Shown here: positions 25,979-34,266 of the stretch, piece by piece
Layout: every line of letters begins with the position of its first letter
Numbering within the stretch: position 1 is the first letter of the stretch
DNA from: Mycolicibacterium iranicum
GTDB lineage: Bacteria > Actinomycetota > Actinomycetes > Mycobacteriales > Mycobacteriaceae
Assembly (NCBI RefSeq): GCF_014190915.1
Contig: NZ_JACHVU010000009.1
Span: 1 to 64,000 of the forward strand
Reading direction: 5' to 3'
Length of the DNA: 64,000 nt
Made by a program: the position numbers and the translations under genes
Notes under the pieces: generated by a model
Databases searched by the model: none
What the model saw: the letters and a program-made list of their open reading frames with translations, nothing else
Told to the model about the DNA's origin: nothing

Positions 25979-26470
25979 TCAGGAGTTCGGTATCGGGTCC
26001 AGCACGGTGAGCCGGCCCTCTTCGAGGGTCACCCGCGCGGTGCCGATCCCGGTCGGGCAGCAGGGCTGATCGGCGCCCTGGCGCCACTGGTACTGCACGA
26101 CGGCGTCGTGCTCACCCTGCGCGGTGACCGTGATGTACGGCCGGGGCTCGATGGTCGGGGACCCCACCGCGGATGCGCCGTCGAAGAACAGCACCTGCTG
26201 CAGACTGTCGGGCTGGTCGCCGGAGGTGACGACGACCCACTGCAGGCGGCAGTCCGCGGCCCGGCCACGTGACGACTCGCGCCAGGGACCCGGGGGCAGC
26301 AGCGAGAACTCGGCCTCGACGTCCTGCGCGGCCGGTCCTGGGCCGCAGTCGGCGGCCGCAGCCGAGCTCGTCGGCGCCGGGGCGGGCGGGCTCCAGCCGC
26401 AGCCGGCCGTCGCCCCGACGAGGAGCAGGACCGCCGCCACGTGGCGAGGACGGGTGCGCGAGACTCGCAT
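25979..26470 (-). CDS. lppP: LppP/LprE-family lipoprotein
   Basis: The 163-residue precursor has an N-terminal hydrophobic segment ending VGATAGC, a lipobox with Cys24 as the lipidated residue. Downstream are paired cysteines (DCGPG, ADCRLQW, QPCCPTG) and the conserved PYITVTAQGEHD and TGIGTARVTL stretches of the LppP/LprE family. It should be anchored in the outer face of the plasma membrane. In M. tuberculosis LppP is encoded a few genes from the MarR/ECF block, as here. Function not known in detail. Confidence 0.82.
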   Translation of the reverse strand: MRVSRTRPRHVAAVLLLVGATAGCGWSPPAPAPTSSAAAADCGPGPAAQDVEAEFSLLPPGPWRESSRGRAADCRLQWVVVTSGDQPDSLQQVLFFDGASAVGSPTIEPRPYITVTAQGEHDAVVQYQWRQGADQPCCPTGIGTARVTLEEGRLTVLDPIPNS

Positions 26471-26500
26471 GCCCTCAGGATAGGGCGGCCGGTCCGCGGC

Positions 26501-26746
26501 TCAGCCGCAGCCGCCGCCGTCCCATACCGCGTCGACGCAGAAGCCCGGAGAGTGGACGTCAGGGGCGAAGGACGCGGTCTCCAGCGACGTCGCCGCCGGC
26601 GCGGGTTCGATCGTGGCGCCCTCTCCCCCGTCGTGGAACGAGCCACCCTTGGGGTAGGTGCCCGCCTGGGCGACGTCCACGCCGACGGCCCCCAGCAGGG
26701 CCGCGGCACCGACGAAACCGGCAATCAGCCTGAGTTTGAACGGCAT
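26501..26746 (-). CDS. Small secreted protein of unknown function
   Basis: An 81-residue protein with a clear signal peptide (residues 1-28, KLRLIAGFVGAAALLGAVG, cleavage near AQA) and a mature part of about 53 residues containing two cysteines near the C terminus (FCVDAVWDGGGCG) that may form a disulfide. AGGAAG 6 nt before the ATG supports the start. It is upstream of lppP on the same strand (30 bp gap), so they may be co-transcribed. I do not recognise the family; similar short exported proteins are common in mycobacteria. Confidence 0.65.
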   Translation of the reverse strand: MPFKLRLIAGFVGAAALLGAVGVDVAQAGTYPKGGSFHDGGEGATIEPAPAATSLETASFAPDVHSPGFCVDAVWDGGGCG

Positions 26747-26910
26747 TGCACTTCCTGTCCTCGGTCACGAGCTGGTTCGGCGATGAACACAGACGGGCGC
26801 GCGACGCGAAAACCCCTGACGTGAAAGGAGAATGAGGGCTGCGCGGCGTTCCACGAGCCTAACGAGGGGGCAGTCCGGAAGTACCGCCACGACAGCGGTC
26901 TCCCACGAAA

Positions 26911-26934
26911 ACCACAGGACATCGTCACTGTGGT
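26911..26934 (-). terminator. Intrinsic terminator after tRNA-Asn
   Basis: On the minus strand ACCACAG pairs with CTGTGGT around a 10-base loop and runs straight into TTTCG, giving a short T-run. It is 6 bp beyond the encoded CCA of the tRNA-Asn gene and is placed to end that transcript. Confidence 0.6.
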
Positions 26935-26939
26935 CGAGG

Positions 26940-27015
<76 letters not shown>

Positions 27016-27180
27016 TTGCCCTCCCGCGGTCTGCGCCGCGGGCCAGAGAGCACTCTAGCCTACGTCGGCTGGCCCGTGCCAATGCGTTGCCGGGTGGGTC
27101 GCCGGCGCCGGATTGAGGCAGGATGGAGCCAGACCTCGTCGATGACGTCATCGACCAATCGAGACCTCTGGAGGGCCCCT

Positions 27181-27432
27181 GTGATCGGCTATGTCGCCGC
27201 AGCTGCTGTCGGCTACGTGCTGGGTACGAAGGCCGGTAGGCGGCGCTTCGAGCAGATCTCGGGCACCTACCGCGCCGTCACCGCCAGCCCGGCGGCCAAA
27301 GCCGTGATCGAGGCGGGGCGACGCAAGATCGCCGAGACGGTGTCCCCCGACCCGGCGATGGTGAAGCTGACGCGCATCGACTCCGGCACCGAGGTTCTCG
27401 AGCCGGAGCAGATGGTGAAGAAGGACCGCTAG
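27181..27432 (+). CDS. Small membrane-associated protein, Rv2342-like
   Basis: This 83-residue protein starts with a Gly/Ala hydrophobic segment (IGYVAAAAVGYVLGTKAGRR) followed by a basic, helical, soluble tail. The pattern resembles YtxH-like short proteins that insert by one N-terminal helix. GTG at 27181 is chosen because GGAGG lies 7 nt upstream; a longer frame from 26989 would overlap the tRNA. It sits beside dnaG, the same place as Rv2342. Its stop overlaps the stop of the convergent secreted protein gene. Function unknown. Confidence 0.75.
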   Translation: MIGYVAAAAVGYVLGTKAGRRRFEQISGTYRAVTASPAAKAVIEAGRRKIAETVSPDPAMVKLTRIDSGTEVLEPEQMVKKDR

Positions 27433-27719
27433 CCGATTCCGCGGCTGATGGTCGTGCCGGGCAGCAGCGGCGGGGTCTGGAAGTAGACACCACCCTCGCC
27501 CAGGCCGACCTGGGGCGTGCCGATGGTCGCGCCGCTGCCGTTGGAGTAGGACAGGCAGTTGCCGTCCTCCATGTTGCCGAACCAGGCCAGGCAGCGCGGA
27601 GCCGCGGTGGTCTCGGCAGCCGGGGTGGCCGTGGCCAGGGATGCGTAGAGCGGCAGGGCGACGGCGGCGGCCGCAATGGCCCCGGCGATCACCCGAGCCT
27701 TGTTCGTCTGGATCTTCAC
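27429..27719 (-). CDS. Small secreted mycobacterial protein (DUF7155-like)
   Basis: The 96-residue precursor has a signal peptide (KARVIAGAIAAAAVALPLYA) and a mature part with the features CLAWFGNMEDGNCLSYSNGS and LLPGTTISRGIG, which I associate with a mycobacterial family of short exported proteins (DUF7155). Two cysteines nine residues apart could form a disulfide. GTG at 27719 is preferred because the frame above it (to 27770) is charged and lies before the signal peptide. It is downstream of dnaG. Function unknown. Confidence 0.72.
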   Translation of the reverse strand: MKIQTNKARVIAGAIAAAAVALPLYASLATATPAAETTAAPRCLAWFGNMEDGNCLSYSNGSGATIGTPQVGLGEGGVYFQTPPLLPGTTISRGIG

Positions 27720-27786
27720 CAGCACTGGACGCTCACCTTCTCCCCGACGGATCACAGCAGCCATAACCATAACCCGCCTATCGCTG

Positions 27787-29745
27787 TCACGCAGTCAGGT
27801 CGTTACCGCTGGCCTGCTCCAGCAGGCTGCGCCGGTAGGCCTCCATCGCGACGAGGTCGCCGAACAGCGCGTGGTATTCGTCGCCCTGCTCCACCGGCGA
27901 CATCCGTTGCAGCTTGGACTTGACCTCGGCGATCTGCCTGCCGATCCACACCTCCTGCAGGCGGGCCAAGACTCCGCCGATGTAGCGCGGCAGCCGCTCG
28001 TCGTCGGCGTTGATGGCCTCGACGCCGAGCTCGTTGACCAGGCTCGCCGCCTGTGCCGAGGCCGTCTGGTCACGCACGGCCTCGATCCACTGCGCCCCCG
28101 TCATGCCCGACGAGGTCCCGCCGGCCGCCTCGATCGAGGCCCGTACCGACGCATAGCCGGGATGGGTGAAGCTTTCGGCGGTGAGCGAGTCGAACACCGG
28201 CCCGGCCAGGGCGGGGAACTGCAGCGCCGACTTCAGCGCCTCGCGCTGCGGCCACAAGGTGGGGTCGGCGGGGTCGGGACGCGCGATCGCCGGTTCGGCG
28301 GGCGCCGCGGCGCCGCGCTGGGCCTGCCCACGGGTGGGCTCGGCTGCCGCGGCGCGCCGGCGGGTCTTGTCGGGCATCCCCCGCTTGGTCGCCTCCTCCC
28401 GGACCCGCGTCAGCACCTGGCCCTCGTCGCGCCACCCGGTCCACCCGGCGAGCCGGCGCGCGTACTCGTCGCGCAGTGCGTAGTCGCGGATCCGGGCGAC
28501 CAGCGGCACACACTGCCGCAGCGCGTCGACCTGTGCCTGGGGATCGTTGTCGAGGACGTCGCCGCTGGGGATCAGGCTGCGCACCGCGAACTCGAACATC
28601 GGGATCCGGCGGGCGACCAGATCGCGCAGCGAGCCGTCTCCCGACTTGAGCCGCAAGTCGCAGGGATCCATGCCGTCCGCGGCGATGGCGACGAACGACT
28701 TGCCCGCGACCTGCTGGTCGCCGTCGAACGCCTTCAGCGCCGCGGCCTGGCCTGCCGCGTCACCGTCGAAGACGAAGATCAGCTCGCCGCGGTACCAGTT
28801 GTCGTCCATCATCAGCCGGCGCAGCAGCGCCAGGTGGGAGTCGCCGAACGCGGTGCCGCACGACGCCACCGCCGTCGTCTCCCCGGCCAGATGCATCGCC
28901 ATCACGTCGGTGTAGCCCTCTACGACGACGGCACGGTGGGCCTTGGCGATGTCCCGCTTGGCCATGTCGAGGCCGAACAGCACCGACGATTTCTTGTAGA
29001 GCACGGTCTCGGGGGTGTTGACGTACTTGGCTTCCATTGGGTCGTCGTCGAAGATCCGGCGGGCGCCGAAGCCGATGACCTCGCCGCCGCTGGCCCGGAT
29101 GGGCCACAACAGCCGACGGTGGAACCGGTCCATCGGGCCGCGACGGCCTTCCCGGGACAGACCAGCAGCCTCCAGCTCCTTGAACTCGAAACCCTTGCGC
29201 AGCAGGTGCTTTGTCAGCGTGTCCCACCCCGACGGGGCGAAGCCGCAGCCGAACTTGGCGGCCGCCGTGCCGTCGAAGTTGCGTTCGATGAGGTACTGGC
29301 GGGCGGGGGCCGCCTCGTCGCCCTGCAGCTGCTCGGCGTAGAACTCCTGGGCCGCGGAGTTGGCGGCGAGCAGCCTGCTGCGGCTGCCCCGGTCGCGCTG
29401 GACGTTGGTGGTCGACGCACCTGTGTAGGTGACGGTGTAGCCGACGCGATCGGCGAGCAGTTCGACGGCCTCGACGAAGCTGACGTGCTCGATCTTCTGC
29501 AGGAAGGCGTAGACGTCGCCGCCCTCCCCGCACCCGAAGCAATGGAAGTGGCCGTGGTTCGGCCGGACGTGGAACGACGGCGACTTCTCGTCGTGGAACG
29601 GGCACAGCCCCTTGAGGGAGTCCGCACCGGCGCGGCGCAGTTGGACGTAGTCGCCGACGACGTCGTCGATGCTGACCCGTTCGCGGATGGCGGCGATGTC
29701 CCGGTCCGGGATCCTGCCCCGTCCTCGAGTCACATCCGCTGCCAC
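27787..29745 (-). CDS. dnaG: DNA primase
   Basis: The 652-residue protein has the CHC2 zinc-binding domain at the N terminus with ligands C48, H51, C69 and C72 (LCPFH, HCFGC). A Toprim catalytic core follows with VVEGYTDVMAMH and the FDGDAAGQ metal site, and the C-terminal helical domain binds DnaB helicase. It synthesises RNA primers for lagging-strand replication. Start is GTG at 29745, with only 4 bp to the dgt stop, so the two genes form an operon with dgt first, as in M. tuberculosis. Confidence 0.97.
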   Translation of the reverse strand: MAADVTRGRGRIPDRDIAAIRERVSIDDVVGDYVQLRRAGADSLKGLCPFHDEKSPSFHVRPNHGHFHCFGCGEGGDVYAFLQKIEHVSFVEAVELLADRVGYTVTYTGASTTNVQRDRGSRSRLLAANSAAQEFYAEQLQGDEAAPARQYLIERNFDGTAAAKFGCGFAPSGWDTLTKHLLRKGFEFKELEAAGLSREGRRGPMDRFHRRLLWPIRASGGEVIGFGARRIFDDDPMEAKYVNTPETVLYKKSSVLFGLDMAKRDIAKAHRAVVVEGYTDVMAMHLAGETTAVASCGTAFGDSHLALLRRLMMDDNWYRGELIFVFDGDAAGQAAALKAFDGDQQVAGKSFVAIAADGMDPCDLRLKSGDGSLRDLVARRIPMFEFAVRSLIPSGDVLDNDPQAQVDALRQCVPLVARIRDYALRDEYARRLAGWTGWRDEGQVLTRVREEATKRGMPDKTRRRAAAAEPTRGQAQRGAAAPAEPAIARPDPADPTLWPQREALKSALQFPALAGPVFDSLTAESFTHPGYASVRASIEAAGGTSSGMTGAQWIEAVRDQTASAQAASLVNELGVEAINADDERLPRYIGGVLARLQEVWIGRQIAEVKSKLQRMSPVEQGDEYHALFGDLVAMEAYRRSLLEQASGNDLTA

Positions 29746-29749
29746 CCGG

Positions 29750-31030
29750 TCAGTCTAGAGGCCGGGGGGAGCGCGCCTCGTGCACTCGTTCCAGTCTGCT
29801 CTCGGTGTAGGAGGCGATCTGGTCGATCACGACCCGCAGCCGCTCGCCGTCGTCGGACGCCTGCGCGAACTCGGCCGCGAACTGGGGATCGAGGCTGCCC
29901 GGCGCCTGTCCCCACAGGGTCAGTGCGACCTCCTGGATCCGGTGGCGCTGGTCGGTCTGGATCTGCAGGTGTCGGTGGTCGGACATGATGAACTCCAGAG
30001 CGAGCGTCTTGAGCAGCACCACCTCGGCACGGACCAGGCTCGGCACCCTGAGGTCGGCCGCGAACCGGCTCAGCGGTCCGGGCCCGGCGACGTCGCGGGT
30101 GGCGCTGAGCGCGGCGTTGGCGAACCGCCCGACCAGCTCGCTGGTCAACGTCTTGAGTGCCACCGACGCGGCCAAGGTGCCGTCGAACTTCCCGACCGCG
30201 GCCACCACGGGCACCTGGGACAGCCGCTCGGCGGCCTCCACCAGATCGTCGGGCGTCAGCGACGGGAACGACCGGGCCCCGACCCGGGCGAGGGAGGCCG
30301 CGGCGTCGGCGTCGGCCAGCACCCGCAGATCGATGCGGCCCGAGATCACCCCGTCCTCGACGTCGTGGACCGAATAGGCCACGTCGTCGGCCCAGTCCAT
30401 CACCTGCGCCTCCAGGCACGGCCGCCCCTCGGGAGCACCGTCGCGCACCCACTGGGCCGCAGAAACGTCGTCGCCGTAGAACCCGAACTTGCGCCGCCCC
30501 TCGGCCCGCGGCCACGGATACTTCGCCACCGCGTCCAGCGATGCCCGGGTCAGGTTCAGCCCCGCGCTGCGGCCGTGCTCGTCGAGCACCTTGGGTTCGA
30601 GGCGGGTCAGGATGCGGAAGTTCTGTGCGTTGCCCTCGAAACCGCCGAAGGCCTTGATGATCTCGTCGAGCGCGCGTTCCCCGTTGTGGCCGTAGGGCGG
30701 ATGCCCGATGTCGTGCGCCAGACCCGCCAGATCGACGAGGTCCGGATCGCAACCCAGGCCGATCGCCATCCCGCGCCCGATCTGGGCCACCTCCAGCGAA
30801 TGCGTCAGCCGGGTCCGCGGCGTCTCGCCGTCCCGCGGACCCACCACCTGCGTCTTGTCGGCAAGCCGACGCAGCGCGGCGCAATGCAGGACGCGCGCCC
30901 TGTCCCGGGCGAAGTCGGAACGGTGCTCGGAGTCGGTCCCGGGCAACGAGGCAGCCTTCGGCGATTCGACCACCGCACGCTCGCGGTCGAACTCGCTGTA
31001 GGGATCACGTTGCGTGAGATCGATGGACAC
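29750..31030 (-). CDS. dgt: Deoxyguanosinetriphosphate triphosphohydrolase-like HD protein
   Basis: The 426-residue protein is an HD-domain dNTPase. The conserved residues are H77 in TRLTHSLEVAQ and the HD pair H106-D107 in LAHDIGHPPYGHNGE; a third Asp lies in VMDWADDVAYSVHD. The enzyme should cleave dGTP or other dNTPs to nucleoside and triphosphate, limiting dNTP pools. I chose GTG at 31030 (SIDLTQRDPYSEFD), near the usual beginning of the family; the frame continues to 31204 with an unusual basic leader. It overlaps no neighbour and precedes dnaG by 4 bp. Confidence 0.9.
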   Translation of the reverse strand: MSIDLTQRDPYSEFDRERAVVESPKAASLPGTDSEHRSDFARDRARVLHCAALRRLADKTQVVGPRDGETPRTRLTHSLEVAQIGRGMAIGLGCDPDLVDLAGLAHDIGHPPYGHNGERALDEIIKAFGGFEGNAQNFRILTRLEPKVLDEHGRSAGLNLTRASLDAVAKYPWPRAEGRRKFGFYGDDVSAAQWVRDGAPEGRPCLEAQVMDWADDVAYSVHDVEDGVISGRIDLRVLADADAAASLARVGARSFPSLTPDDLVEAAERLSQVPVVAAVGKFDGTLAASVALKTLTSELVGRFANAALSATRDVAGPGPLSRFAADLRVPSLVRAEVVLLKTLALEFIMSDHRHLQIQTDQRHRIQEVALTLWGQAPGSLDPQFAAEFAQASDDGERLRVVIDQIASYTESRLERVHEARSPRPLD

Positions 31031-31103
31031 CGACGCACAGTCTGCCAGGGCTGATGGCCTGGTCACCGCAGCCATGCTGGTGCGCCGCACTAGATTGGCG
31101 GTC

Positions 31104-33092
31104 ATGCGCGTCGCCCGCCTCCTCAGCATGCTGCTCGCCGTCCTGACCGTCGGACTGCTCGTCGCGCCGGGAGCCTCCGCCGAGCCGCCCCTGCGGCTGC
31201 CCACCTACCTCACCGACAACGCCGGCGCCCTCGACGCGGCGGGCCGGAGCGAGGTGCAGGGGGCGATCGACCGGCTGTACAGCGAGAAGCGCATCAGGCT
31301 GTGGGTGGTCTTCGTCGAGAGCTTCTCCGGCCAGAGCGCCCAGACCTGGGCGCAGACCACGATCCAGCGCAGCGACCTCGGCGACCGGGACGCGATTCTC
31401 GCGGTGGCGACGGTGGACCGTGCCTATGCGCTGCTGGCCCGCACCGAGGCGCTCGACGGCGTGGACATCGACAAGGTCCGCCACGACCAGGTCGAGCCGC
31501 TCCTGCGCGACGGCAACTGGGCCGGGGCCGCCGTCGCGGCCGCGGACGGCCTGTCGAGCTCCGGCAGCTCGGTGAGCTGGCTGGGGCTGATCGCGATCCT
31601 CGGGTTCATCGCGCTGGCGCTGGCCATCCTGGTGCTCTGGCAGCGCCGCCGCAGGCGCAAGCGCCGGGAGGCCGCGTTCGCCGCCGCGCAGCGCGTCGAC
31701 CCGTCGGACCCCAACGCACTCGCCTCAGTCCCGCTCGACGCGCTCGACGACCTGTCGCGCAAGATCGTCGTCGACGTCGACAACGAAGTGCGCACCAGCG
31801 AAAGCGAACTCGCGATCGCCGTCGAGGAGTTCGGCGAGAGGGACACCGCGGCCTTCACGCGTGCGGTCGCGGCCGCCAAGGCCACGCTGGCCCAGGCGCT
31901 CAACGTCCGGCACATCCTCGACGACGCGGTGCCCGAGACGCCGCAGCAGCGCCGCGACCTGCTCACCCGCGTGATCGTGTCGGCCGCCAACGCCGACAAG
32001 GAGCTCGAGGCACAGCGGGAGGCGTTCGCGTCGCTGCGCGATCTGGTGATCAACGCCCCCAGCCGGCTGGACACGCTGACCCAGCAGATGATCGACCTGA
32101 CCACCCGGATCACGCCGGCCGAACAGACGCTCCAGCAGCTCAAGGCGCAGTTCGCCGAGACGGCGCTGGTGTCGGTCGCGGACAACATCGAGGAGGCACG
32201 GCAGCGGCTGACCTTCGCCGAACAGAGCATCAGCACGGCCCGCACCCTGGTGTCGCGGCCCGCCGACCGGCAGGGTGGGCTGGTCGACGCCATACACTCC
32301 GCCGAGGCCGCGCTCGGACAGGCCCGCACACTGCTCGACGCCGTCGACAGCGCGTCCACCGACATCAACCGCGCGGTCACCAGCCTGTCCGCGGTGATCG
32401 CCGACACCCAGAACGGCATCAACCTGGCCGGAGCCCAGCTGGCCCAGGGCAACGTCGCGGTCGCAACCGAGCTCAGCGACGCCAGAGATGCTGCGGTGCA
32501 GGCGGTCTCGCACGCCCAGAGCGCGGGCAGCACCGATCCGCTGGGTGCGTTCACCCGCCTGACCCACGCCGACGCCGAGCTGGACCTGCTGCTCGCCGAC
32601 GTCGCGCAGGAGCGCGAGACCGCCGCGCGGCTGTCGCGCACCTTCGACCAGGCGCTGTTCAATGCGCAGTCCCGGGTGCGTGCGGTCTCGGACTACATCG
32701 ACACCCGCCGCGGTGCGATCGGCCCCGAGGCGCGGACCCGGCTGGCCGAGGCGGTCCGTCAGCTGCAGGCCGCCCAGGACAAGCGCGCGACGAATCTGAC
32801 CGAGGCCATCGCCCACGCCAACGGCGCGGCGACCCTGGCCGCGCAGGCGCAGTCGCTGGCCAACTCCGATGTCGCTGCGGCACAACAACATTTCAACGGG
32901 CCGTACGGGGGTGGCGGCGGAGGCGGCCAGATGGGCGCGGTCATCGGCGGCATCCTGATCGGCAACGTGCTCTCGGGGGTGCTGCGCGGCGGCTTCGGCG
33001 GCGGCGGCTTCGGTGGCGGTTTCGGCGGCGGCGGTGGCGGTTTCGGTGGCGGCGGAGGCGGCGGCTGGAGCGGAGGCGGCGGCCGCTTCTAA
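31104..33092 (+). CDS. TPM-domain membrane protein with Gly-rich tail
   Basis: Domains in order: signal peptide (residues 1-27), a TPM fold (about 35-165; LTDNAGALDAAGRSEVQGAI, RDAILAVATVDRAY), one membrane helix near residue 185 (LGLIAILGFIALALAILV) followed by RRRRRKRR, a long coiled-coil-like region rich in Ala, Gln and Glu (about 220-590), and a C-terminal glycine-rich tail (GGGFGGGFGG). The arrangement is that of Rv2345 of M. tuberculosis, next to dgt there too. TPM proteins are often envelope or photosystem maintenance factors; function here is unknown. ATG at 31104 is just before the signal peptide. Confidence 0.85.
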   Translation: MRVARLLSMLLAVLTVGLLVAPGASAEPPLRLPTYLTDNAGALDAAGRSEVQGAIDRLYSEKRIRLWVVFVESFSGQSAQTWAQTTIQRSDLGDRDAILAVATVDRAYALLARTEALDGVDIDKVRHDQVEPLLRDGNWAGAAVAAADGLSSSGSSVSWLGLIAILGFIALALAILVLWQRRRRRKRREAAFAAAQRVDPSDPNALASVPLDALDDLSRKIVVDVDNEVRTSESELAIAVEEFGERDTAAFTRAVAAAKATLAQALNVRHILDDAVPETPQQRRDLLTRVIVSAANADKELEAQREAFASLRDLVINAPSRLDTLTQQMIDLTTRITPAEQTLQQLKAQFAETALVSVADNIEEARQRLTFAEQSISTARTLVSRPADRQGGLVDAIHSAEAALGQARTLLDAVDSASTDINRAVTSLSAVIADTQNGINLAGAQLAQGNVAVATELSDARDAAVQAVSHAQSAGSTDPLGAFTRLTHADAELDLLLADVAQERETAARLSRTFDQALFNAQSRVRAVSDYIDTRRGAIGPEARTRLAEAVRQLQAAQDKRATNLTEAIAHANGAATLAAQAQSLANSDVAAAQQHFNGPYGGGGGGGQMGAVIGGILIGNVLSGVLRGGFGGGGFGGGFGGGGGGFGGGGGGGWSGGGGRF

Positions 33093-33117
33093 GAGAGCGC
33101 GCCCCCTCCTTGCGCGC

Positions 33118-33173
33118 GAGCGTGCGTGTCTGCGGGCGACTCGCCGCGCAAATCCCAAACTTCACGCACGCTC
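33118..33173. repeat. 56-bp palindromic repeat, left copy
   Basis: This element begins with GAGCGTGCGTG and ends with its exact complement CACGCACGCTC, so it has 11-bp terminal inverted repeats. A second copy of the same length lies at 34161-34216 in opposite orientation, 50 of 56 bases identical. The two copies bracket the AbiEi/DUF559 gene. This copy lies in the 173-bp gap after the TPM gene. Confidence 0.85.
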
Positions 33174-33265
33174 GCCGCGGCCCGTCCATCCCCAACCCGG
33201 ACTTCGTCCACAGACGCCCGCGATGACGCAGGCCGGTCTCACGACTGACATCGACGATCGTCTGC

Positions 33266-34162
33266 ATGACCGATCTCGAGGCGCTCGACGCACTGTTCCT
33301 CGCACAGGGCGGCGTCCTCACCACCGCGCAGTTGCTGACCTTCCACACCCGCAGCCGGCTGGACATCGAGATCCGCGACGGCAGGCTGCTCAAGGTGTGG
33401 CCCGGCGTGTACAGCCGCGACATTCCCGACATCCCGCTGCGGCTGCGCGGTCTGGACCTGCGGGCAGGCGAAACCGTGGCGATCTGCCTGGGAACTGCAG
33501 CCGCGGCGTACGGCTTCGACACCGAAGACACCCGCGACATCCATGCCCTCAATCCCGTGCGTCACCAACTGCGCAATTCCGACGGCCTGATCGTGCATCG
33601 GCGCGAGGGCGCACCTCTGGGTGTCGCCGACGGGCGGCCGGCCACCGCGGCCGCGTGGACGGCCATCGAGGTCGCGCGTTCGTTGCGCCGGCCGCGGGCG
33701 CTGGCGACATTGGACGCCGCGTTGCGCAGCGGGACCTGCGACCGTCGCGAGTTGATGCTCGCAGCGGACAGACAATCCGGCCGGCGGGGCATCGTCGCGG
33801 TGCGGGGCCTCGTGCCGCTGGCCGACGCGCTGGCCGAGTCGCCGATGGAGAGCGAAGCACGCCTGGCGATGCTCGACCGGGGCCTACCGCCGCCGCTGCT
33901 GCAGCACACCATCGTCGACAGGAATTGGCGCACATGGCGCCTCGACTTCGCCTGGCCTCAGTGGCGGATCGCCGTGGAGTACGACGGCTTCGACTGGCAC
34001 AGCAGCCGGGAGCATTTCGCCAAGGACCGCCTCAAGCGTGCCGCACTCTTCGAGGTCGACTGGTCGCTGATCTCGATCGTGGCCGATGACGTCCGACAAC
34101 ACCCCGACGACATGGTGCGGCGCATCGAGCGGGAGATGGAACGGCGGCGGAGTGCGGCGTGA
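33266..34162 (+). CDS. AbiEi-like winged helix plus DUF559 (Vsr-like) nuclease domain protein
   Basis: The N-terminal part (about residues 1-60) resembles the AbiEi antitoxin winged helix: GGVLTTAQLLTF and LLKVWPGVYSRD. The C-terminal part (about 195-290) is a DUF559 domain related to the Vsr endonuclease fold, with E197, D227 (LDFAW), E238 and H245 in VEYDGFDWHSSREHF and a basic helix after it. The active-site pattern is intact. No AbiEii toxin gene is adjacent. The gene is enclosed by two inverted 56-bp repeats, and its TGA stop uses the first bases of the right copy. A mobile or defence role is inference. Confidence 0.75.
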   Translation: MTDLEALDALFLAQGGVLTTAQLLTFHTRSRLDIEIRDGRLLKVWPGVYSRDIPDIPLRLRGLDLRAGETVAICLGTAAAAYGFDTEDTRDIHALNPVRHQLRNSDGLIVHRREGAPLGVADGRPATAAAWTAIEVARSLRRPRALATLDAALRSGTCDRRELMLAADRQSGRRGIVAVRGLVPLADALAESPMESEARLAMLDRGLPPPLLQHTIVDRNWRTWRLDFAWPQWRIAVEYDGFDWHSSREHFAKDRLKRAALFEVDWSLISIVADDVRQHPDDMVRRIEREMERRRSAA

Positions 34163-34216
34163 GCGTGCGTGAAGTTCGGTTTTTCCGCGGCGTGTCGGCC
34201 GCAGACACGCACGCTC
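34161..34216. repeat. 56-bp palindromic repeat, right copy (inverted)
   Basis: This copy has the same 11-bp ends GAGCGTGCGTG and CACGCACGCTC as the left copy at 33118-33173 and the same total length, but is inverted relative to it. Six internal bases differ. It begins inside the stop codon of the DUF559 gene, so gene and repeat are physically joined. Confidence 0.85.
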
Positions 34217-34221
34217 GCGCC

Positions 34222-34253
34222 AAGGGGGCAAGGGGCCAAGGGGGTAAGGGGCC
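34222..34253. repeat. Two 16-bp G-rich tandem repeats
   Basis: AAGGGGGCAAGGGGCC and AAGGGGGTAAGGGGCC follow one another with one base difference. The G-runs on the plus strand could fold into a quadruplex. The tract lies between the repeat element and the end of glyS, in the path of its transcript (C-rich there). Confidence 0.6.
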
Positions 34254-34266
34254 AGGCGCCGGGGGG

